Assembly: GCF_902497895.1 (NCBI RefSeq)
Contig: NZ_CABVHQ010000004.1
Span: 1 to 64,000, forward strand
DNA from: Pseudomonas fluorescens
Lineage (GTDB): Bacteria; Pseudomonadota; Gammaproteobacteria; Pseudomonadales; Pseudomonadaceae
Reading direction: 5' to 3'
DNA length: 64,000 nt
In this document: positions 57,814-64,000 of the stretch, piece after piece
Position numbering within the stretch: position 1 is the first letter of the stretch
Layout of the letters: every line of letters starts with the position of its first letter
The notes under the pieces: generated by a model
Seen by the model: only the letters and a program-made list of their open reading frames with translations
The model's database searches: none
Told to the model about the DNA's origin: nothing
Position numbers and translations under genes: made by a program

Positions 57814-59208
57814 ATGAGCACTGACAAGACCAATCAGTCCTGGGGCGGCCGCTTCAGTGAACCCGTCGACGCCTTTGTCGCCCGCTTTACCGCCTCCGTC
57901 ACTTTCGACCAGCGCCTGTATCGCCACGACATCATGGGCTCGATAGCTCACGCCACAATGCTGGCCAAGGTCGGCGTTCTGACCGATGCCGAGCGCGACA
58001 GCATCATCGATGGCCTGAACACCATCCAGAGCGAAATCGAAGCCGGCACGTTCGACTGGCGCATCGACCTGGAAGATGTGCACATGAACATCGAAGCCCG
58101 TCTCACGGACCGCATCGGTGTCACCGGCAAAAAGCTGCACACCGGCCGTAGCCGTAACGACCAGGTAGCGACCGATATCCGTCTGTGGCTGCGCGATGAG
58201 ATCGACCTGATCCTGGCCGAAATCACTCGCCTGCAAAAAGGCCTGCTGGAGCAGGCCGAGCGCGAAGCCGGCAGCATCATGCCCGGCTTCACTCACCTGC
58301 AAACCGCCCAGCCAGTGACTTTCGGCCATCACTTGCTGGCCTGGTTCGAAATGCTCAGCCGCGATTACGAGCGCCTGATGGATTGCCGCAAGCGCACCAA
58401 CCGCATGCCATTGGGCAGCGCCGCACTGGCCGGCACTACTTATCCCATCGATCGCGAACTGACTTGCAAGCTGCTGGGCTTCGACGCCGTTGGCGGCAAC
58501 TCCCTGGACAGTGTTTCCGATCGCGACTTCGCCATCGAATTCTGCTCCGCGGCGAGCATCGCGATGATGCACCTGTCGCGCTTCTCCGAAGAGCTGGTGC
58601 TGTGGACCAGCGCGCAGTTCCAGTTCATCGATTTGCCTGATCGCTTCTGCACCGGCAGCTCGATCATGCCGCAAAAGAAAAACCCTGATGTGCCAGAACT
58701 GGTGCGCGGCAAGAGCGGCCGGGTGTTCGGCGCACTGATGGGCCTGCTGACCTTGATGAAAGGCCAACCTCTGGCTTACAACAAGGACAATCAGGAAGAC
58801 AAGGAACCGCTGTTCGACGCCGCCGACACCCTGCGCGATTCGCTGCGGGCCTTTGCCGACATGATCCCGGCGATCAAACCCAAGCACGCCATCATGCGTG
58901 AAGCGGCGTTGCGCGGTTTCTCCACCGCCACCGACCTGGCCGACTACCTGGTGCGCCGGGGCCTGCCGTTCCGTGACTGCCACGAAATCGTCGGCCATGC
59001 CGTGAAATACGGCGTGGACAGCGGCAAGGACCTGGCGGAAATGAGCCTGGAGGAACTGCGCAAGTTCAGCGACCAGATCGAGCAGGACGTGTTTGCCGTG
59101 CTGACCCTGGAAGGCTCGGTGAATGCCCGTGACCACATCGGCGGCACGGCACCGACGCAGGTCAAGGCTGCAGTTTGTCGCGGCCAGGCGTTGTTGGCTA
59201 GTCGCTAG
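57814..59208 (+). CDS. argH: Argininosuccinate lyase
   Basis: 464 residues, fumarase/aspartase superfamily tetramer that splits argininosuccinate into arginine and fumarate. Signature [15 protein letters not shown] (about 280-294) with the catalytic Ser; also [13 protein letters not shown] and [17 protein letters not shown]. The ATG at 57814 gives the usual [17 protein letters not shown]; the frame is open back to 57562 but that part overlaps the algZ relic and has no homology. Divergent from the algR side. Confidence 0.97.
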   Translation: MSTDKTNQSWGGRFSEPVDAFVARFTASVTFDQRLYRHDIMGSIAHATMLAKVGVLTDAERDSIIDGLNTIQSEIEAGTFDWRIDLEDVHMNIEARLTDRIGVTGKKLHTGRSRNDQVATDIRLWLRDEIDLILAEITRLQKGLLEQAEREAGSIMPGFTHLQTAQPVTFGHHLLAWFEMLSRDYERLMDCRKRTNRMPLGSAALAGTTYPIDRELTCKLLGFDAVGGNSLDSVSDRDFAIEFCSAASIAMMHLSRFSEELVLWTSAQFQFIDLPDRFCTGSSIMPQKKNPDVPELVRGKSGRVFGALMGLLTLMKGQPLAYNKDNQEDKEPLFDAADTLRDSLRAFADMIPAIKPKHAIMREAALRGFSTATDLADYLVRRGLPFRDCHEIVGHAVKYGVDSGKDLAEMSLEELRKFSDQIEQDVFAVLTLEGSVNARDHIGGTAPTQVKAAVCRGQALLASR

Positions 59209-59223
59209 ATCTTAGTGATCCCG

Positions 59224-59312
59224 AAAAGATCGCAGCCTCCGGCAGCTCCTACAACGGCGTACACCCTCGAAATTTGGGGGTGTACGCAAACCTCGCAGGC
59301 TACGATCTTTTA
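59224..59312. repeat. REP family A inverted pair, diverged
   Basis: Left copy AAAAGATCGCAGCCTCCGGC-AGCTCCTAC; right copy reduced to CTCGCAGGCTACGATCTTTT. Between them CGTACACCC and GGGTGTACG form another inverted repeat, so the element could fold as one long hairpin. It overlaps the GST stop codon by three bases. Confidence 0.8.
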
Positions 59313-59969
59313 CTTTTTGGCGCTGATCATCGCCAGGAATGCCGGCATCGCGGCGTCTTTGTCCGCGGCGATCCGTTGTGCATTTGGCATCTGCTCCAGA
59401 CGCTCAAGCAGCGCTTTGGCGGCGGGCAACCCATCCAGAAAATCCACATCGAACAGCTTCTTGCCCACCGCACAGGCCAGCGGCACGCTGTACAGAAAAT
59501 ACAGATCCGCAATACTCAGCGTTTTGCCCGCTACGTAAGGGGCGAACTCGCCGTGCCTGCCCAGGGAGGCAAAACCTAGCAGCAACTCGGTCTTGGTCTT
59601 GTCCTTGATCGCGTCCGGCACCGTCATGCCGAAAAACGCCTCGGCGTAACAGGCGCGAGCCGGCAACTCGATGTACAACTCGATCTCCCTGGCCAATGCC
59701 AGCACCTGGCTGCGCTGGAACGGATCGCTCGGTAGCAGCGCCGGGCCTGGCCGGGCTTGCTCGAGGTACTCGAGGATCACACTGGTTTCATTGATGAACC
59801 CTTGCTCGACCCCCAGCACCGGGACTTTCCCCCGCGGGCTGATGGCAAGTGCTTGCGGGCTTTGACCGGCATAAAACGGTACTTCCTCAAAGGGCAGTCC
59901 CTTCTCCAGCAACGCCAGCTTGACCATGTTGTAGTAATTGCTGACGGAAAATCCATAAAGCTTGAGCAT
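59310..59969 (-). CDS. Glutathione S-transferase family protein
   Basis: 219 residues. N-terminal thioredoxin fold (MLKLYGFSVSNYYNMVKLAL, with the catalytic Ser/Tyr at SNYYN and cis-Pro in KVPVLG) and C-terminal helical domain (LSIADLYFLYSVPLA with the conserved Asp). GGAGG lies 7 bases before the ATG at 59969; the upstream GTG would be too close. Probably detoxification of electrophiles; substrate unknown. Faces the small gene at 60094. Confidence 0.9.
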   Translation of the reverse strand: MLKLYGFSVSNYYNMVKLALLEKGLPFEEVPFYAGQSPQALAISPRGKVPVLGVEQGFINETSVILEYLEQARPGPALLPSDPFQRSQVLALAREIELYIELPARACYAEAFFGMTVPDAIKDKTKTELLLGFASLGRHGEFAPYVAGKTLSIADLYFLYSVPLACAVGKKLFDVDFLDGLPAAKALLERLEQMPNAQRIAADKDAAMPAFLAMISAKK

Positions 59970-60093
59970 CACAAAGCCTCCAGGCCGTGTAGGGGTTGGC
60001 AGCGCAAGTTATAGAGCTTCAGATGAAGTCTGACCAGCAGCATCAAATCCCTGAATGCAGTTAAACTGGCCGCCTTTCCTTGAGGAGCCTGCC

Positions 60094-60393
60094 ATGAGCG
60101 AGCCAACCCCCGGCACCAACAAAAACGACGACAACGACGAAGAAGATTTCACCGAAGCCACGCTGATCGAAGCGATCGAAAACCAGATCGAAAGCGACAA
60201 CCCGCCAGCAGCCAAGGCGACCCTCAACAAACTGACCCTGGTCGGCTACGAGCGTGAAGAAATCCTGCAATTGATGGCTCACGTACTGGCCGTCGAAATC
60301 GATGCGATCCTTGAAGAAGATCGGGCGTTCAATACCGAGTGGTATGAGGCTGCCTTGCGGGCGCTGCCAGAGCTGCCGCCAGAGAAGAAATGA
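60094..60393 (+). CDS. Small acidic hypothetical protein
   Basis: 99 residues, function not recognised. The first 30 residues are Asp/Glu/Asn-rich (NKNDDNDEEDFTEATLIEAI) and likely disordered; residues 35-90 are helical (PAAKATLNKLTLVGYEREEI, then LQLMAHVLAVEIDAIL). GAGGAG lies 8 bases before the ATG. No signal or membrane segment. I recall similar proteins as conserved hypotheticals in pseudomonads. Confidence 0.8.
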   Translation: MSEPTPGTNKNDDNDEEDFTEATLIEAIENQIESDNPPAAKATLNKLTLVGYEREEILQLMAHVLAVEIDAILEEDRAFNTEWYEAALRALPELPPEKK

Positions 60394-60419
60394 CTCTCCC
60401 CTTTCTCGGACGGGCTTTT

Positions 60420-60551
60420 TGTGGCGAGGGGCTTGCCCCCGCTCGGCTGCGCAGCAGTCGTAAAACCTGAGAATGCGGTATGCCTGATACAACGGTGTTG
60501 CAGACTTTAGGGCCGCTGCGCGACCCAGCGGGGGCAAGCCCCCTCGCCACA
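60420..60551. repeat. REP family B inverted pair
   Basis: TGTGGCGAGGGGCTTGCCCC and its inverse, about 90 bases apart, after the small acidic gene. The rest of the 389-base gap 60394-60782 holds an imperfect hairpin (GGTAACACCCCG/CGGGGTTACC, 60632-60668) and presumably the promoter of the next gene; no ORF is supported. Confidence 0.9.
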
Positions 60552-60782
60552 GGTCGGCGCTGTATCAGATACACCGCGGCCCCCGCAGGGTCGTCAATCA
60601 ACCCGGCATTTTTCCAGACTCTGACTACACTGGTAACACCCCGCAGCCACAAGAACCACGGGGTTACCACGACAGCCTGCCGCCCCAGGCAAAAAAAGCG
60701 CTCAGCGAACACTGGACAGCTTGCACAAGTGCGGTCACCTTAGGAGCGCTACCGTCTAATTCCTAGAAAGTCTGGAGTCCTT

Positions 60783-61028
60783 ATGTCGCTTACCCCTGAG
60801 TTGGTTGCCGAACTGGAAATCCTCGCACTCTTCAACCTGGACAGTTCCCAGGAAGGCCTGAAAATTCATCAGACCGCTGCCCCGAAAGCCATCGCTGCCG
60901 CACAACGGCTGTTCGACAAAGAACTGATCACCCAGCACGATGGTGGTTATCTGACCAGCCTGGGTCGGGACGCCGCTCAGCAAGTGCAAACCTTGCTGAC
61001 CATCCTGACCGTTCAAGAAACCGCATAA
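60783..61028 (+). CDS. TIGR02647-family small protein
   Basis: 81 residues. MSLTPELVAELEILALFNLD and LFDKELITQHDGGYLTSLGR have the look of a winged-helix with the D-G-G-Y-L-T wing, consistent with the TIGR02647 family; DNA binding is likely but its target is unknown. GGAG lies 6 bases before the ATG. Followed after about 180 bases by cyaA. Confidence 0.88.
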   Translation: MSLTPELVAELEILALFNLDSSQEGLKIHQTAAPKAIAAAQRLFDKELITQHDGGYLTSLGRDAAQQVQTLLTILTVQETA

Positions 61029-61210
61029 GCACCAGCGCATTGCCCACGGGATCCCCTTTGATGGATTCCGCGGGCACACTTCGCCCCATCGATAATAATT
61101 TGACGCCAAAAAACAAGATTCAGCTTAAAGGTCCAGACCTTGAGGCGGTAAACTGCTAACCGACCTGAGACCTCCCACGTTCGAGTTCCGCGAGCCGGCT
61201 TGAGTTTGCA

Positions 61211-64000
61211 ATGACCCGCACCCATGAAATCCGCCCCGATCTGAACGAGGGAATCGATCGCAAGGTTCTTGTCCAGCTGCGTGCGCGGTTTCTGAAGCTC
61301 AACGAGGGCCGCATGGCCCGTGCCCTGGAAGGATTGTCGCCACGCCAGCAAGTGGTTTTGACCTTGCTGCCACTGTTCTTTCACGTCAACCATCCGCTGT
61401 TGCCGGGCTATGTTTCTGGCAGCACGCCGGCCGGGTTGTCGAATTTCGAGCCCGATGGTCAGGCCCTCGCCGAAGCCCAGCGCCTGACCCGCTCCTTTTC
61501 CTACAAAGCTCGCCACGGCCATGCGCCGCGGCCGATCCATGGGCTGTTTCTCATGGGCAGCCTGGGCACTCTGGCCCAGGCCGACCAAAGCGACATGGAT
61601 GTGTGGGTCTGCCATGGGCCTGACCTGAGTGAGAGCGAACTCGCCGAACTGCGCAAGAAATGCCAGCTGCTGGAAGCCTGGGCCGCGGGCCAGGGCGCCG
61701 AGGCACACTTCTTTCTAATCGACCCGAGCCGCTTCGTGCGTGGCGAACGCGATACCCGGTTGAGCTCGGAGGACTGCGGCACGACCCAACACTACTTGCT
61801 CCTGGATGAGTTCTACCGCACCGCCATCTGGGTGGCCGGGCGCACCCCGCTGTGGTGGCTGGTGCCGGTGTACGAAGAGTCGCGCTACGACCAGTACACC
61901 CATACGTTATTGTCGAAACGTTTTATCCGCGCCGATGAAACCCTTGATCTTGGTCACCTGGCGCACATTCCGCCCGGTGAATTCATTGGTGCAGGGCTCT
62001 GGCAGCTGTACAAAGGCATCGAGTCGCCCTACAAGTCCGTGCTTAAACTGTTGCTGATCGAGGTCTACGCCAGCGAACACCCGCAGGTCCAATGCCTGAG
62101 CCTGCGCTTCAAGCAGGCCGTGTTCGCCAACCAGTTCGATCTGGATGAGCTGGACCCCTATATCGTGGTCTATCGGCGGATCGAGGAATACCTCAAGGCT
62201 CGCGACGAGCCGCAACGCCTGGAACTGGTACGCCGCAGCCTGTACCTGAAGGTCAACCGCAAACTCACCGCGCCCCCCGCCCAGCGCAATAGCAGCTGGC
62301 AGCGCCGATTGCTTGAACGCCTGGTCCACGAATGGGGCTGGGATCACCGCCAGCTGGCGATGCTCGACAGCCGCAGCCAATGGAAAGTCCGCCAAGTCAG
62401 CGCCGAGCGCCGCGCACTGGTCAACGAACTGAACTACAGCTATCGCTTCCTGACTCAGTTCGCCCGTACCGAGCAAACCGCCAGCCTGATCACCAAGCGC
62501 GATCTCAATGTGCTCGGCCGCCGCCTCTATGCGGCATTCGAGCGCAAGGCCGACAAGATCGAGTTCATCAATCCCGGTATCGCCCCCGATCTGGCGGAAG
62601 ACACCCTGACGCTGGTGCAATCGCCCAATCGCAAGGAGCCAGGGCAAGTCCACTGGAGTCTGTACAACGGCAGCCTGAACGCTCTGGAGTGGGAGCATTT
62701 CGCGCCAATCAAGCGCAACCGTGGGTTGTTGGAATTATTGACCTGGTGCCATCGCAACGGCGTGATCGACAGCAGCACCCGCCTCGCTCTGCACCCCGGC
62801 AGCAGCGACTTGAGCGAGTTCGAGCTGTTCAACCTGCTGGGCAGCCTGCAACAGACCATTGCCTTGCCGCTGACCAGTGTCGGCGAAGTACAGTTGCTGC
62901 AGGCCAGCGCACCGAGCGAAGTGCTGATTCTGGTGAATGTCGGGATTGATCCGCTCAAACAGCATCGTGAGCTGAATATCCTGATGACCACCGAGCGCAC
63001 GGACTCATTGAGCTACGCCGGGGTCCGGGAGAATCTGGTGCTGACCCTCGACCAGGTCACGCTCAACAGCTGGAACGAGGTGCTGGTCAGCCGCTACGAC
63101 GGTGCACATGCGCTGCTCGACTGCCTGCGCGATTACCTCAACAACCTGCCAGGCGGAGCACAGCAGCCACGCTTGCGGGTTCGTTGCTTTAGCCATAATC
63201 GCGCCCGATTCATCGCCCGCAGAGTGGAGGAGATCTTCGAGACCGCGCAGGACCTGCTGCTCGGCAAGCTCAATCATCGCTACCTGATTCAGGTCCAACA
63301 GCACTATCACGTGCTGGAACTGGTCCCGGGCCAGGTCAATCATGTGGCCCTGGACAGTCTGCCAGCGCTGCTCGATTACCTCGGCGAAGAGCAGCCTTGC
63401 TACAGCCCGCTGCATCTCGATCCAATGGCTCTGGAGGAGCACGATCTGGCGCTGATCCTGCCCATGGGGCTGGCGCAGTGCATCCAGGTGTTCTTCCGGA
63501 TCAACGAATCCCAGGCCGAGCTGTATGTGCTGGATGAGTGCAACGCTCTGTGGCAGCAACGCGTGCCCTATCACGATGAGCAAAGCCTGCTGGTGCCACT
63601 GCAGCGCTTCCTGCAATCGATTGTGTATCGTCGCGATGCGTTGTTGCCGCTGGATCCGGCCCGGCCCATGGCAACCCTCGAGACCCTGTATTACCAGCTG
63701 CAACCATCCGCCATCGGGCGCGCTCGACGGGCCGAACTACGGCCTGCGCCACAGACGCTGGCGAACAAGCCCTTTTATGACGTCCAGGCGATTATCGGCA
63801 AGGCCGCACCCGGACAGGTGCAGGTCACCTTGTATTGCGATCAGCGAGAGTTTTGCGAACTGGAGTACGGCGACCAGCTGTTTAGCGTGGTCGCCAGGGA
63901 AATCCTCGGGCAGCGCCGCGAGGCTGAACGCTACCGCTGCTACATCACCGATCTGGACCTGTCCGGCCTGCTCGGTGATGTGCAAAGCCCGAGTAATCTT
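61211..64000 (+). CDS. cyaA: Class I adenylate cyclase, N-terminal 930 codons (runs off right edge)
   Basis: Open without a stop to the window end. Enterobacterial-type class I cyclase: after MTRTHEIRPDLNEGIDRKVL comes the nucleotidyltransferase motif MGSLGTLAQADQSDMDVWVC (about residues 114-133), where Gly-Ser and the two Asp bind Mg-ATP. Further conserved stretches are LSSEDCGTTQHYLLLDEFYR and ESPYKSVLKLLLIEVYAS. The regulatory C-terminal half follows (VRCFSHNRARF and later). Makes cAMP for Vfr/CRP regulation. The family is about 850-950 residues, so only the last few codons are missing. Divergent cyaY, often adjacent, is not in the window. Confidence 0.95.
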   Translation, partial: MTRTHEIRPDLNEGIDRKVLVQLRARFLKLNEGRMARALEGLSPRQQVVLTLLPLFFHVNHPLLPGYVSGSTPAGLSNFEPDGQALAEAQRLTRSFSYKARHGHAPRPIHGLFLMGSLGTLAQADQSDMDVWVCHGPDLSESELAELRKKCQLLEAWAAGQGAEAHFFLIDPSRFVRGERDTRLSSEDCGTTQHYLLLDEFYRTAIWVAGRTPLWWLVPVYEESRYDQYTHTLLSKRFIRADETLDLGHLAHIPPGEFIGAGLWQLYKGIESPYKSVLKLLLIEVYASEHPQVQCLSLRFKQAVFANQFDLDELDPYIVVYRRIEEYLKARDEPQRLELVRRSLYLKVNRKLTAPPAQRNSSWQRRLLERLVHEWGWDHRQLAMLDSRSQWKVRQVSAERRALVNELNYSYRFLTQFARTEQTASLITKRDLNVLGRRLYAAFERKADKIEFINPGIAPDLAEDTLTLVQSPNRKEPGQVHWSLYNGSLNALEWEHFAPIKRNRGLLELLTWCHRNGVIDSSTRLALHPGSSDLSEFELFNLLGSLQQTIALPLTSVGEVQLLQASAPSEVLILVNVGIDPLKQHRELNILMTTERTDSLSYAGVRENLVLTLDQVTLNSWNEVLVSRYDGAHALLDCLRDYLNNLPGGAQQPRLRVRCFSHNRARFIARRVEEIFETAQDLLLGKLNHRYLIQVQQHYHVLELVPGQVNHVALDSLPALLDYLGEEQPCYSPLHLDPMALEEHDLALILPMGLAQCIQVFFRINESQAELYVLDECNALWQQRVPYHDEQSLLVPLQRFLQSIVYRRDALLPLDPARPMATLETLYYQLQPSAIGRARRAELRPAPQTLANKPFYDVQAIIGKAAPGQVQVTLYCDQREFCELEYGDQLFSVVAREILGQRREAERYRCYITDLDLSGLLGDVQSPSNL

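Overview
The window is a 64 kb stretch of a high-GC gammaproteobacterial chromosome. Protein content, the gene order from the lone GspE-type ATPase through gcvPHT, ubiH-pepP-zapA-6S RNA, glpT, ubiD, rho, trxA, ppx/ppk, hemB, algP, algQ, hemYXDC, algR, argH to cyaA, and two abundant REP-type repeat families all point to Pseudomonas, most likely the P. fluorescens group (inference from remembered family and synteny knowledge, not a search). It is mostly core housekeeping DNA: no tRNA, rRNA, CRISPR, prophage, transposase or integrase was seen.

Layout. 1-5.5 kb: 5' part of argE, a CYTH/CHAD protein, an Lrp regulator, an orphan GspE-like ATPase and a secreted DUF2388 protein. 5.7-10.7 kb: glycine cleavage genes gcvT-gcvH-gcvP (minus strand), interrupted between gcvH and gcvP by four REP copies and a decayed DegT-type aminotransferase. 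10.8-13.6 kb: permease and binding protein of a ferric iron ABC importer. 13.8-18.2 kb: pepP-ubiH-small ORF-ubiI-like operon with ygfB upstream. 18.4-20.7 kb: zapB-like/zapA, 6S RNA, ygfA, a 48-residue membrane protein and an EVE-domain protein. 20.8-28.1 kb: FliL-like protein, quinone oxidoreductase, TonB-C-domain protein, glpT, chaC with a sigma-54-like promoter, and ubiD with a ferredoxin reductase-like partner. 28.2-35.9 kb: rho, trxA, a GntR regulator divergent from a complete polar amino-acid ABC importer, and ppx. 36-45 kb: ppk, hemB, DedA, sterol desaturase, elbB, yaiI and an iron permease fused to cytochrome c. 45-51.3 kb: LysE, MscS, ABC-F, TIGR02444, AlgP, FKBP and AlgQ. 51.4-57.2 kb: dsbB, the hemCDXY operon and algR. 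57.2-64 kb: remains of algZ, argH, GST, small proteins and the start of cyaA.

How the genes fit together: three pathways are visibly clustered: heme (hemCDXY and hemB), ubiquinone (ubiD, ubiH, ubiI-like) and polyphosphate turnover (convergent ppx/ppk). AlgP, AlgQ and AlgR form the classical alginate regulatory neighbourhood, but the histidine kinase gene normally coupled to algR (algZ/fimS) is a multiply frameshifted fragment here, which is the most striking departure from the expected layout. Other notable points are the DegT remnant, the small coupled ORF inside the ubi operon, the chaC promoter region and a structured repeat between ppx and ppk. No clearly novel multi-gene system was found.
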